Below, piece after piece: positions 19,935 through 28,123 of a stretch of DNA of 55,092 nt. Position 1 is the stretch's first letter, and the number at the start of each line of letters is the position of its first letter. The translations under genes and the position numbers were made by a program. This DNA is from Alphaproteobacteria bacterium (GTDB lineage: Bacteria; Pseudomonadota; Alphaproteobacteria; Reyranellales; Reyranellaceae): the NCBI GenBank assembly GCA_016870115.1, contig VGCH01000020.1, positions 1 through 55,092 on the forward strand, given 5' to 3'. The notes below the pieces were generated by a model. It had not been told where the DNA came from. It ran no database searches and worked only from the letters and a program-made list of their open reading frames with translations.

Positions 19935-20558
19935 ATGACCGTTTCCGTCATCCTGCTGGAGCGCGTGGCCAAGCTTGGCCAGATGGGCGACGTGGTGAAG
20001 GTAAAGCCCGGCTTCGCCCGCAACTACCTGCTGCCCGAGAAGAAGGCGCTGCGCGCGACCAAGGCGAACATCGCGTACTTCGAGACCCAGCGAAAGACGC
20101 TCGAGGCCAACAACCTCGTCCGTCGCCAGGAAGCCGAGGCTGCCGCGGCCAAGATGGCCGACCTCAAGGTCGTCCTGATTCGTCAGGCGTCCGAGGCTCT
20201 TCAGCTCTACGGCTCTGTGACCTCGCGTGACGTCGCCGACGGCGCGGCCACCGCGGGCGTCAAAATCGGTCGCAGCCAGGTCGAACTGGACAAGCCGATC
20301 AAGATGCTGGGCAGCCACAAGATCAAGATCCACCTCCACCCCGAGGTCGCGGTCGAGATCGCGGTGCTGGTCGCGCGTTCCGGCGACGAGGCCGAGTTCC
20401 TCGCCAAGGGCGGCACGCTGATCGCCGAGACCGAACGCGCGGCGCTGGAGGCGGCCGAAGCCGCCCAGCGCGCCGCCGAGCAGGCCCAGGCGCTGTTCGA
20501 CGCCAAGCCCGCGGCCGAGACCGAGGCCCCGGCGGAGGCGCCGGCCGATAAGGCCTGA
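19935..20558 (+). CDS. rplI: 50S ribosomal protein L9
   Basis: L9 binds 23S rRNA and helps maintain reading frame. The 207-residue sequence shows the N-domain VILLERVAKLGQMGDVVKVK and RNYLLPEKKAL, the connecting helix, and the C-domain ending near HLHPEVAVEIAVLV. An Ala/Glu-rich tail of about 50 residues extends past the usual end near residue 150, as in several Alphaproteobacteria. A strong terminator follows 37 bases after the stop. Confidence 0.97.
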   Translation: MTVSVILLERVAKLGQMGDVVKVKPGFARNYLLPEKKALRATKANIAYFETQRKTLEANNLVRRQEAEAAAAKMADLKVVLIRQASEALQLYGSVTSRDVADGAATAGVKIGRSQVELDKPIKMLGSHKIKIHLHPEVAVEIAVLVARSGDEAEFLAKGGTLIAETERAALEAAEAAQRAAEQAQALFDAKPAAETEAPAEAPADKA

Positions 20559-20594
20559 TCCTGGCCATGCCGCCCAAAACGCGGCTCACGATCC

Positions 20595-20633
20595 ACGCAT
20601 GCCCGCGGCCGCCGCGGGCATGCGTTTTCGTTT
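20595..20633 (+). terminator. Rho-independent terminator of rpsF-rpsR-rplI
   Basis: A perfect 14-bp inverted repeat (ACGCATGCCCGCGG at 20595-20608 and its complement at 20612-20625) encloses a 3-base loop and is followed by TTTCGTTT. It is the best-formed terminator in the window. It also shows that the next gene should not start at the ATGs within it (20599, 20620). Confidence 0.9.
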
Positions 20634-20643
20634 GGAGACAGGC

Positions 20644-22281
20644 GTGATCTGGCGGCTGGGCGCGATGGCCGCGGCCCTGCTGGTCGCTTTGCCGCTGTTC
20701 GGCGTGTTGGGGAGCGTCTTCATCTGGCAAGGCGAGGTCTGGCGACACGTCGCCCAGACTCAACTGAGCGCCATCCTGCTCAATAGTGCCATCCTCCTTC
20801 TCGGGGTGGGCATCGGTAGCGTGACCATCGGCGCTGGGTCGGCCTGGTTGGTGACGCTGCATCGCTTTCCCGGCAGTCGCATCCTCGAATGGGCGCTGTT
20901 GCTGCCGCTGGTGATGCCGACCTACATCATCGGATACGCCTACGCGGACCTGCTGGCGTTCGCAGGACCCGTCCAGACCGGGCTGCGAGGCTCCATGGGG
21001 TGGGGTCGCGGCGACTATTGGTTTCCGGACATCCAGAGCGTCTGGGGCGTCGCCGCCCTCTTCACGCTCGTGCTCTACCCCTATGTCTACATCGCCGCTC
21101 GCGCGGCCTTCCTTGCCCAGTCCCTGACGCTCCTTGAGGCGAGCCGGATTCTGGGGCACGGGCCCTGGCGCACGTTCCTGCGCGTCGGTCTGCCGCTCGC
21201 GCGACCCGCCATCGTCGCCGGCGCCGCCCTTGCACTACTGGAAACGTTGGCCGACTTCGGCACCGTCCAGTACTTCGGCGTCACGACCTTCACAACGGCG
21301 ATCTACAATACCTGGTTCGGACTGGGCAGCCGCGACGGCGCGGCGCAACTGGCGCTCGCGCTGCTGGTTCCGGCGCTCCTGCTGGTCTGGGTCGAGCGGC
21401 AATCGCGCGGCCAGGCCCGCTTCTACCGCCTCGCCAACCTCTCCAAGTCGGCGGAAGCCACACCGCTGACACGGGCCGCGGGTTGGGGCGCGACGGCAGT
21501 CTGCGCCCTGCCGATCCTCTTCGGTTTCGCCGTGCCAACGCTGCACCTGCTGCGCTTGGCCCTGCTGGGCGATGGCTCCTTCACCGATCCGCGATTCCTG
21601 CGCGAGGCCGTGAACAGCTTGGCGCTCGCCACACTTGCCGCGCTCGCGATCGTGTCTCTCGCTATCTTCATGGCATACGCGGGCCGGCTGGTGCGCCGCC
21701 GCGCGTTCAACGCAACGCTCGAAGTGGCCTCGATGGGGTATGCGATTCCCGGCACCGTGATCGCGGTCGGAATTCTGGTGCCGCTCGCACTCTTTGATCG
21801 CCACATCGACGCCACGGCGCGAGCCGCCTTTGGCCTCTCGCCCGGGCTCCTCCTCAGCAGCACGATCGCGGCGCTGCTGATCGCCTATGTCGTGCGCTTT
21901 CTCGCGGTGGGAATCGCCAATGTCACGCCGGCACTGGCGGCGATCGATCCGGCCATGGACTGGAGCGCGCGCATCCTGGGCGCCTCCCCACGCGAGGTGC
22001 TGGCCCGCATCCACATGCCAATGCTGCGGGGGCCCGCGCTGGCAGCGGGGCTGATCGTGTTCGTCGAGGTGGTGAAGGAGCTGCCGGCGACGCTGCTCAT
22101 TCGGCCGTTCAACTTCGATACGCTGGCGGTGGGTGTCTACCAGCTCGCCAAGGACGAACGGCTCGCCCAGGCTGCGGTCGGCTCGATCCTGATCGTGGCA
22201 GCCGCAGTGGGTCCCGTGATCCTGCTCAGCCGGGCGATCGCCCGTCGTGACGGCGCTACTTCCAGCCCGCCCGATCCATGA
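20644..22281 (+). CDS. iron(III)-type ABC transporter permease (fused double permease)
   Basis: This 545-residue inner-membrane protein contains two tandem binding-protein-dependent permease domains, the arrangement of FbpB/SfuB/AfuB ferric-iron importers. The first half has LPLVMPTYIIGYAYADLLAF and the second EVASMGYAIPGTVIAVGI; the EAA-like coupling loops are EASRILGHGPWRTFLRVGLP and DWSARILGASPREVLARIHM. The GTG at 20644 has GGAGA five bases upstream. ATGs at 20599 and 20620 keep the frame but lie inside the terminator. The 3' end overlaps the convergent binding-protein gene by 26 bases. No ATPase gene for the system is present nearby. Confidence 0.88.
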   Translation: MIWRLGAMAAALLVALPLFGVLGSVFIWQGEVWRHVAQTQLSAILLNSAILLLGVGIGSVTIGAGSAWLVTLHRFPGSRILEWALLLPLVMPTYIIGYAYADLLAFAGPVQTGLRGSMGWGRGDYWFPDIQSVWGVAALFTLVLYPYVYIAARAAFLAQSLTLLEASRILGHGPWRTFLRVGLPLARPAIVAGAALALLETLADFGTVQYFGVTTFTTAIYNTWFGLGSRDGAAQLALALLVPALLLVWVERQSRGQARFYRLANLSKSAEATPLTRAAGWGATAVCALPILFGFAVPTLHLLRLALLGDGSFTDPRFLREAVNSLALATLAALAIVSLAIFMAYAGRLVRRRAFNATLEVASMGYAIPGTVIAVGILVPLALFDRHIDATARAAFGLSPGLLLSSTIAALLIAYVVRFLAVGIANVTPALAAIDPAMDWSARILGASPREVLARIHMPMLRGPALAAGLIVFVEVVKELPATLLIRPFNFDTLAVGVYQLAKDERLAQAAVGSILIVAAAVGPVILLSRAIARRDGATSSPPDP

Positions 22282-23296
22282 CCCGCAGCGCCTCCGCGTT
22301 GTTGCGGGCGTAGGTCGCCGCGTTCAGCCGATCCTCCCGGAACGCGCCCCAGGCCGACAGCTCCGCAGACGGCTGCACGCCCGAGGTCACCGGATACTCC
22401 GAGTTGCCGTCGGCGAAGTAGCGCTGGGCGTCCGCCGACACGAGATACTCGAGAAACCTCACCGCGCCCTCGCGGTTGGGAGCGTGGCGGGCGACGCCGC
22501 CGCCGCTGATGTTGGTGTGGGTGCCCCGGTCGGCCTGGTTGGGGAAGACCACTGCGATCTTCGCCGCGACCGCGTTGTCCTCGGACTTCTTCGACCGCAA
22601 CAGGTTCACGAGATAGTAGGTGTTGGCGAGGCAGATATCGGCCTCGCCAGCCGCCACCGCGCGGATCTGGTCGGTGTCGCCGCCGCGTGGCGAGCGCGCG
22701 AAGTTCGCCGCCAGCCCGCGGCACCACGCTTCGGCCCGTTCGGGACCGTGCGCCGCCAACACCGACCCGGTCAGCGATTGGCTGTAGATGTTCGCGGAGG
22801 AACGCGACAACACCCGCCCCTTCCACTTCGGATCGGCGAGGTCCTCGTAGCTCGACGGCCGATCACCGCCGATGCGGTCGCGCGCCACCATGATCACGCG
22901 CGCGCGCTTGGAGAATCCAAACCAGTGGCCATCCGGATCGCGCAAATGCGCGGGGACCGCGGCGTCGATGATCGGCGAGCGGATCGCCTGCAACACGCCG
23001 GCCTCGCGGGCCCGGTCGATGCGCCCGGCGTCAACCGACAGGAAAACGTCGCACGGGCTCTTGTCGCCTTCGGCGCGGAGCCGCTCGATCAGCGGATCGC
23101 CCTCAGCCTCGATGCGGTTGATCTTGATACCCGTCGCCGCCGTGAACCGCTCGTAGAGCGCGTTGTCGGTCTGATAGTGCCGGGAGGAATAGAGGTTGAT
23201 CGCCGACGCGGCCTCTGGCCGACGTAGGACCACCACGGCGGCACCGCCAGCGGTGGCGACGCCCAGAAAGACCCGACGTTTCATGGCGAACTTCAT
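22256..23296 (-). CDS. iron(III) ABC transporter substrate-binding protein
   Basis: This 346-residue periplasmic protein resembles FbpA/FutA ferric-binding proteins: INLYSSRHYQTDNALYERFT, GVLQAIRSPIIDAAVPAHLR, and the adjacent Tyr pair in LANTYYLVNLL that coordinates iron in this family. The leader has a twin-arginine motif (KRRVFLG) before a hydrophobic stretch, suggesting Tat export. The start is uncertain: ATG 23296, ATG 23284 and GTG 23314 are all in frame and none has a strong ribosome-binding site. GTG 23314 would lie next to a Fur-like box. It converges with and overlaps the permease gene, which is probably its partner. Confidence 0.88.
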   Translation of the reverse strand: MKFAMKRRVFLGVATAGGAAVVVLRRPEAASAINLYSSRHYQTDNALYERFTAATGIKINRIEAEGDPLIERLRAEGDKSPCDVFLSVDAGRIDRAREAGVLQAIRSPIIDAAVPAHLRDPDGHWFGFSKRARVIMVARDRIGGDRPSSYEDLADPKWKGRVLSRSSANIYSQSLTGSVLAAHGPERAEAWCRGLAANFARSPRGGDTDQIRAVAAGEADICLANTYYLVNLLRSKKSEDNAVAAKIAVVFPNQADRGTHTNISGGGVARHAPNREGAVRFLEYLVSADAQRYFADGNSEYPVTSGVQPSAELSAWGAFREDRLNAATYARNNAEALRVMDRAGWK

Positions 23297-23298
23297 GC

Positions 23299-23359
23299 TG
23301 CGAATCATTCTCACTACGCCAACGGTACCACGCGGCCATGCAATTGCAAGTCATTCTTA
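23299..23359 (-). promoter_or_regulatory. two Fur-like sites at the binding-protein start
   Basis: On the minus strand, 23313-23299 reads TGAGAATGATTCGCA, which agrees with the 7-1-7 Fur pattern TGATAATnATTATCA at 11 of 14 fixed positions. A weaker copy lies at 23359-23345 (TAAGAATGACTTGCA, 9 of 14), next to the palindrome TGCAATTGCA (23339-23348). Position at an iron-transport gene supports iron-responsive control; which regulator acts (Fur, Mur, Irr) cannot be told. Confidence 0.45.
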
Positions 23360-23520
23360 ACTGATGTAGCCCGCCGCGGGCTGGGTCGCCACCTTGGGCG
23401 ACCGCTGCGTAGCTTGCGTTGACCTCGCGCAATCCCCGACGCCTTGCGACAACCGAACGAGTTATCGTTGATCAGGCCGACACGCCCCGCCCCGTCACCC
23501 GGGGCCGTCGATGCTTCTGA

Positions 23521-23721
23521 CAAATACGCTCGCGCGAGCACGTCGACGTCGCCACCCATCGCGCACGCGTGCTGGCGTCGCCCGGCGACGACGACCGTTT
23601 CTGCCGGATGTGGGAGTTCCATTTGGCTGGCTGCGAGGTCGCCTTCCGCCGTAGGGGCCAGATGGTTTTCCAGATCCCGCTCGCGCGCCGGCAAGATGCG
23701 GTTCCGTTGACGCACGACTAA
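23521..23721 (+). pseudogene. 3' remnant of a cyclopropane-fatty-acyl-phospholipid synthase gene
   Basis: One open frame between stops at 23518-23520 and 23719-23721 reads DDDRFCRMWEFHLAGCEV followed by FRRRGQMVFQIPLARRQDA and VPLTHD. This matches the C-terminus of alphaproteobacterial CFA synthases as I know them (RMWEFYLAG..AFR....MVFQ.QLAKRQDAVPLTRDY). No SAM-binding domain, start codon or other CFA sequence is recognisable upstream. It is a relic of about 50 codons, not a functional enzyme. It lies between the iron-transport genes and dnaB. Confidence 0.75.
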
Positions 23722-23826
23722 ATGCTCGAGTCTGAGCTTGCCGTCCCGGGCCCGTGCCCCGCCGCCCGACTTTTCAACGCCACTCAGGTTATGCCCGGGC
23801 TGTTGATGGATCGGGGGCTTTTTGCC

Positions 23827-23851
23827 ATGGTCGGGGTCCCCTCTCGACCAT
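23827..23851. repeat. inverted repeat just upstream of dnaB
   Basis: ATGGTCG (23827-23833) and CGACCAT (23845-23851) form perfect 7-base arms around an 11-base spacer, 15 bases before the dnaB ATG. It could be an operator or an mRNA hairpin. The remaining bases between the cfa remnant and dnaB show no gene. Confidence 0.4.
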
Positions 23852-23865
23852 AACAAAGGCTCTGC

Positions 23866-25398
23866 ATGGAGCCCCAACGAGACACCGCCACTGTCACCCG
23901 CCTGCCCGGCGCCGACGACCCGCGTCTGCGCGAGCCGCCGCACAATTTCGAGGCCGAACAGGCGCTTCTGGGCGCGATCCTGATCAACAACGCGGCCTAC
24001 CAGCGGGTCGCGGAGTTTCTGAAGTCCGAGCACTTTGCCGACCCGCTGCATGGCAAGATTTTCGACGCGCTCACGCGACTGATCGAGCGCGGCCAGGTGG
24101 TGAGCGCACTCACCCTCAAGACCTATGTCGAGCAGGACGAAGCGATGAAGGCGGTGGGCGGCGCGGCCTATCTCGCCCGCCTCGCAGCAGCGTCGGTGCA
24201 TGTGATCGACGCGCAGGCATTCGGCCGCACGGTTCACGATCTCTTCCTGCGCCGTCAGTTGATCGACATCGGCGAAACCGTCGTGAACGGCGCCTTCACG
24301 CCCGATGTGGAGGAGACGGCCCTCGACCAGATCGAGGTGGCCGAGAAGAAGCTGTACGACCTCGCGAGCAGCGGCCAGACCGAGGGCGGTTTTCGGCCCT
24401 TCCGCACGGCGCTCACCGAGGCGACCACGGTGGCGGAGGCGGCCTATCGCCGTGAGGGAAAGCTCACCGGCGTGGCGTCGGGGCTCTTTCAGCTCGATCA
24501 GCTGCTGGGCGGCCTGCACCGCTCGGACCTGCTCATTCTGGCTGGTCGCCCGGCTATGGGAAAGACCGCGCTCGCCACCAACATCGCCTTCCACGCCGCC
24601 AAGAGTTACCGCGAGGAGCACGACGAGAGCGGAAAGCCGGTCGCGGCCGACGGCGCGGTGGTGGGTTTCTTCTCGCTGGAGATGTCGGCCGAGCAGCTCG
24701 CCACCCGCATCGTCTCGGAGCAGTCCGCCATTTCGTCGGAGAAGATCCGCAAGGGTGAGCTCCTCAGTACGGACTTCGACAAGGTCCTGTCGATCAGCCG
24801 GGACCTTGAGCACCTCAACCTCTTCATCGACGACACGCCCGCGCTCACCATCGCCGCGCTGCGCACTCGCGCCCGCCGCCTGAAGCGCACCCATGGGCTG
24901 GGCATGATCGTGGTCGACTATCTCCAGCTGCTTCAGCCCTCGGGCAAGTCGCGCCAGGACAATCGCGTGCAGGAGGTGTCGGAGATCACGCGCGGCCTCA
25001 AGACCCTCGCGAAGGAGCTCGACGTGCCGGTGCTGGCGCTGTCGCAGCTGAGCCGCGCCGTCGAGCAGCGCGAGGACAAGCGCCCCCAGCTCGCCGACTT
25101 GCGCGAGTCCGGTTCGATCGAGCAGGACGCCGACGTCGTGATGTTCGTCTATCGCGAGGAGTACTATCTCACCCGCGCTGAGCCGACGCGCCGCGCCGAT
25201 GAGAGCGACCAGCGCTTCAATGAACGCCACGATGGGTGGCGCCAGCGCTGCGAACAGACCTACGGCAAGGCCGAAGTCATCGTCGCCAAACAGCGGCACG
25301 GCCCGACCGGCATCGTGCGCCTGTCGTTCGAGGGCGCGCTCACCAAGTTCGACAATCTGCCCGCCGACGGCGAGTCGGCGCCGGCGCCGTCCTTCTGA
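23866..25398 (+). CDS. dnaB: replicative DNA helicase
   Basis: DnaB is the hexameric helicase that opens the replication fork. The 510-residue protein has the N-terminal DnaB domain (PPHNFEAEQALLGAIL), the RecA-like core with Walker A AGRPAMGKTALATN, Walker B GLGMIVVDYLQLL, and the C-terminal DLRESGSIEQDADVVMFVYR. There is no intein. AAAGG seven bases before ATG 23866 is the ribosome-binding site. It begins the conserved run dnaB-alr-mlaE-mlaF-radA-cvpA-purF. Confidence 0.97.
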   Translation: MEPQRDTATVTRLPGADDPRLREPPHNFEAEQALLGAILINNAAYQRVAEFLKSEHFADPLHGKIFDALTRLIERGQVVSALTLKTYVEQDEAMKAVGGAAYLARLAAASVHVIDAQAFGRTVHDLFLRRQLIDIGETVVNGAFTPDVEETALDQIEVAEKKLYDLASSGQTEGGFRPFRTALTEATTVAEAAYRREGKLTGVASGLFQLDQLLGGLHRSDLLILAGRPAMGKTALATNIAFHAAKSYREEHDESGKPVAADGAVVGFFSLEMSAEQLATRIVSEQSAISSEKIRKGELLSTDFDKVLSISRDLEHLNLFIDDTPALTIAALRTRARRLKRTHGLGMIVVDYLQLLQPSGKSRQDNRVQEVSEITRGLKTLAKELDVPVLALSQLSRAVEQREDKRPQLADLRESGSIEQDADVVMFVYREEYYLTRAEPTRRADESDQRFNERHDGWRQRCEQTYGKAEVIVAKQRHGPTGIVRLSFEGALTKFDNLPADGESAPAPSF

Positions 25399-25411
25399 CC
25401 GCGTCGCGCGC

Positions 25412-26560
25412 GTGACCGAACCGCCCCTCTCCGACGCCGAGCGCCGCGCGGGCGCTGTGCTTACGGTCGATCTCGGCGCGATCGCCGCCAACTGGGCCGC
25501 GTTGCGCCAGGCGGGCCGCGCGGGCGGTCGTCCGGTCGATTGCGCCGCCGTTCTGAAAGCCGACGCCTATGGCTGCGGCGCGGTCCCTGTCGGCAGGCGC
25601 CTCGCGGAAGCCGGGTGCCGCCATTTCTTTGTCGCGCATCTCGACGAAGGTATCGAGCTGCGCGCGGCGCTGCCCGATGTCGCCATCTACGTCCTGAATG
25701 GCGTCCTCGCCGGCAGCGAAGACGAATTCGTCGCTTATCGCCTTTCCCCGGTCCTCAATCATCTGGGCCAGCTCAATTCTTGGCGCGCGACCGCGCAGCG
25801 CCACGATCGACCGCTGGATGCGGTGGTCCATCTCGACACCGGGATGAATCGCCTCGGCTTCGGGACCGATGAGGCATCGGTGTTGGTGAACGAGCGCGGA
25901 AGATTGCGCGGTCTGCGACTGGCGCTGATCCTGAGCCACCTCGTCACCGCCGAGGATCCCGCCGACCCGATGAATGGCGAGCAGCTGGGCCGCTTCCGTT
26001 CCTTCGTGCGCGCGATGCCGGGCGCGCCGGCGTCGCTCGCCAACTCGTCAGGCATCTTTCTCGGACCGGACTATCACTTCGACCTGCTGCGGCCCGGGGC
26101 CGCGCTCTATGGCATCAACCCAGTACCGGGCCGCGACAATCCGATGTTGCCCAGCGTCCGTCTGATGAGCCGCGTGCTGCAGGTCCGGCGAATTGACGCT
26201 CTGCAGACCGTTGGCTACGGTGGCGCGTGGCGGTCGGCGCGGCCCTCGCGCATCGCCACCATCGCCTTGGGCTATGCCGACGGCTATTTTCGTGCCCTCA
26301 TCAATCGAAGCGTCGTGCACATCGCCGGACAACCCGCCCCCGTCATCGGCCGAATCTCCATGGACCTGGTCACTGTCGACGTGACGGACCTGCCCGAGGC
26401 GGCCGTCCAGGCCGGCACCGAGGTCGAGGTGCTGGGTCCGCATCTGCTGCCCGACGATCTCGCGGAGCGCGCGCGCACCAACGGCTACGAGATCATGACG
26501 GCACTCGGCGGTCGCTACGCGCGGCGCTACGTCGAGGGTGCTGCCGAGGCGCAATCGTGA
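25412..26560 (+). CDS. alr: alanine racemase
   Basis: This PLP enzyme makes D-alanine for peptidoglycan. The 382-residue sequence has the cofactor Lys49 in AAVLKADAYGCG, a Met/Asn-rich region HLDTGMNRLGF, and the second catalytic residue, a Tyr in QTVGYGGAW. Near the C-terminus are GYADGYFRALINR and GRISMDLVTVDVT. The GTG at 25412, 13 bases after dnaB, is chosen because upstream codons in this frame overlap dnaB and add no family sequence. Its stop overlaps the GTG of the next gene. Confidence 0.95.
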   Translation: MTEPPLSDAERRAGAVLTVDLGAIAANWAALRQAGRAGGRPVDCAAVLKADAYGCGAVPVGRRLAEAGCRHFFVAHLDEGIELRAALPDVAIYVLNGVLAGSEDEFVAYRLSPVLNHLGQLNSWRATAQRHDRPLDAVVHLDTGMNRLGFGTDEASVLVNERGRLRGLRLALILSHLVTAEDPADPMNGEQLGRFRSFVRAMPGAPASLANSSGIFLGPDYHFDLLRPGAALYGINPVPGRDNPMLPSVRLMSRVLQVRRIDALQTVGYGGAWRSARPSRIATIALGYADGYFRALINRSVVHIAGQPAPVIGRISMDLVTVDVTDLPEAAVQAGTEVEVLGPHLLPDDLAERARTNGYEIMTALGGRYARRYVEGAAEAQS

Positions 26561-27336
26561 ATTTTCCGCTGGTCACCCTGCTCGGCCGCATGACGATCTC
26601 CTTGCTGACGGAGATCGGTGCCGTCACCTCCTTCGCCTGGACGGCGATCCGGCAGGGTATGCGGCCGCCCTGGTACAGCCGGCAGGTCCTGCGCCAGATG
26701 CTGGAGATCGGCTACTACTCGCTTCCGGTCGTCGGTCTGACGGCGATTTTCACCGGCATGGTGCTGGCGCTGCAGAGCTACACCGGGTTCGCCCGGTTTT
26801 CGGCCGAGAGCGCGATCCCCAACGTGGTCGTGGTCTCGCTGACTCGTGAACTGGGGCCCGTGCTGGCCGGCCTGATGGTCGCGGGGCGCGTGGGCGCCGC
26901 CATGGCGGCCGAGATCGGCACGATGCGGGTCACCGACCAGATCGACGCGCTCACCACGCTTTCCACCGACCCGTTCCGCTACCTCGTGGCGCCACGCCTG
27001 ATCGCAGGGGTGGTCACGCTGCCGCTTCTGGTGTTGGTCGCCGACTCGATCGGGATCCTCGGCGGCTATCTCGTGGGCGTCTACAAGCTCGACTTCAATG
27101 ACGCCGCTTACCTGCGAAACACCATCGAGTTCCTGCAGACGATGGATGTCGTTTCCGGCCTGGTGAAGGCGGCGGTGTTCGGCTTCCTGATCACGCTGAT
27201 GGGCTGCTATCACGGCTACATCTCGCGCGGCGGTGCCGAGGGCGTCGGCAAGGCGACGACCAACGCCGTCGTTTCCGCCTCGATCCTCATTCTCACCTTC
27301 AACTATTTCATCACTGAAGCGTTTTTCTCGCGCTGA
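26557..27336 (+). CDS. MlaE-family lipid ABC transporter permease
   Basis: The 259-residue inner-membrane protein is a member of the MlaE/YrbE permease family, which moves phospholipids or other lipids between membranes. Diagnostic stretches are GYYSLPVVGLTAIFTGMVLA, LTRELGPVLAGLMVAGRVGA and TMRVTDQIDALTTL. The GTG at 26557 overlaps the alr TGA by three bases and gives the usual family length. The frame is open far upstream but only as a shadow of alr. The ATPase gene follows after two bases; no MCE (MlaD) gene is present here. Confidence 0.92.
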   Translation: MNFPLVTLLGRMTISLLTEIGAVTSFAWTAIRQGMRPPWYSRQVLRQMLEIGYYSLPVVGLTAIFTGMVLALQSYTGFARFSAESAIPNVVVVSLTRELGPVLAGLMVAGRVGAAMAAEIGTMRVTDQIDALTTLSTDPFRYLVAPRLIAGVVTLPLLVLVADSIGILGGYLVGVYKLDFNDAAYLRNTIEFLQTMDVVSGLVKAAVFGFLITLMGCYHGYISRGGAEGVGKATTNAVVSASILILTFNYFITEAFFSR

Positions 27337-27338
27337 CC

Positions 27339-28112
27339 ATGGCCGCATCCAAGATCTCACTGCGCGGCGTGGCCAAGTCCTTTGGCCCCAAGAAGGTGCT
27401 TCAGGGCATCGATCTCGACGTCGCGCGGGGCGAGTCGCTCGTGGTCATTGGCGGCTCGGGCAGCGGCAAGTCGGTGCTTCTGAAGTGCATACTCGGACTT
27501 ATCCAACCGGACGCCGGCTCTATCCGGATCGATGGCGAGGAAACCGTTGATCTCAGTGATCGCGGGCGCGCGCGCGTGATGCGCAAGTTCGGCATGCTGT
27601 TCCAGCAGGGCGCGCTCTTTGACTCGCTCAAGGTCTGGGAGAACGTGGCTTTCGGCCCGATCCAGAGCGACGGCATGGACCCCGCCCAAGCCCGCGAAGT
27701 GGCGCTGGCCAAGCTCGGCGCCGTCGGGCTCGGCCCCGACATCGCCGAACTGCGCCCCTCGGAGTTGTCCGGCGGCATGCAGAAGCGCGTCTCGCTCGCC
27801 CGCGCGATCGCCCGCGAGCCGGAAATCATCTTCTTCGACGAGCCGACCACCGGACTCGATCCGATCATGTCGGATGTGATCAACGACCTGATCGTGAAGT
27901 GCGTCCGCGAACTCGGCGCCACCGCCATCTCGATCACTCACGACATGGCGAGCGCGCGCAAGATCGGCGACCGCATCACGATGATCTATGACGGGCGGCT
28001 GATCTGGCAGGGGCCCGTGGCGGAGATCGACCGGTCCGGGAACGAGCATGTGGACCAGTTTATCAACGGCCGTGCTGACGGGCCGATCCGCATGCAGGTC
28101 CGCAAGCTCTAG
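27339..28112 (+). CDS. MlaF-family lipid ABC transporter ATPase
   Basis: This 257-residue ATPase partners the preceding permease. It has Walker A GGSGSGKS, the Q-loop GMLFQQGALFDSLKV typical of MlaF/Ttg2A proteins, signature LSGGMQKRVSLARA, and Walker B IIFFDEPTTGLDP. Together with the permease it forms the cytoplasmic half of an Mla-type transporter; the substrate-binding MCE subunit must be encoded elsewhere if the system is complete. Confidence 0.93.
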   Translation: MAASKISLRGVAKSFGPKKVLQGIDLDVARGESLVVIGGSGSGKSVLLKCILGLIQPDAGSIRIDGEETVDLSDRGRARVMRKFGMLFQQGALFDSLKVWENVAFGPIQSDGMDPAQAREVALAKLGAVGLGPDIAELRPSELSGGMQKRVSLARAIAREPEIIFFDEPTTGLDPIMSDVINDLIVKCVRELGATAISITHDMASARKIGDRITMIYDGRLIWQGPVAEIDRSGNEHVDQFINGRADGPIRMQVRKL

Positions 28113-28123
28113 GCCCGCCGATC

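Noticed and set aside
23444-23710. Open frame of 88 codons between the iron genes and dnaB
   Set aside because: Its translation is low-complexity, and another frame of the same DNA carries the recognisable CFA-synthase tail.
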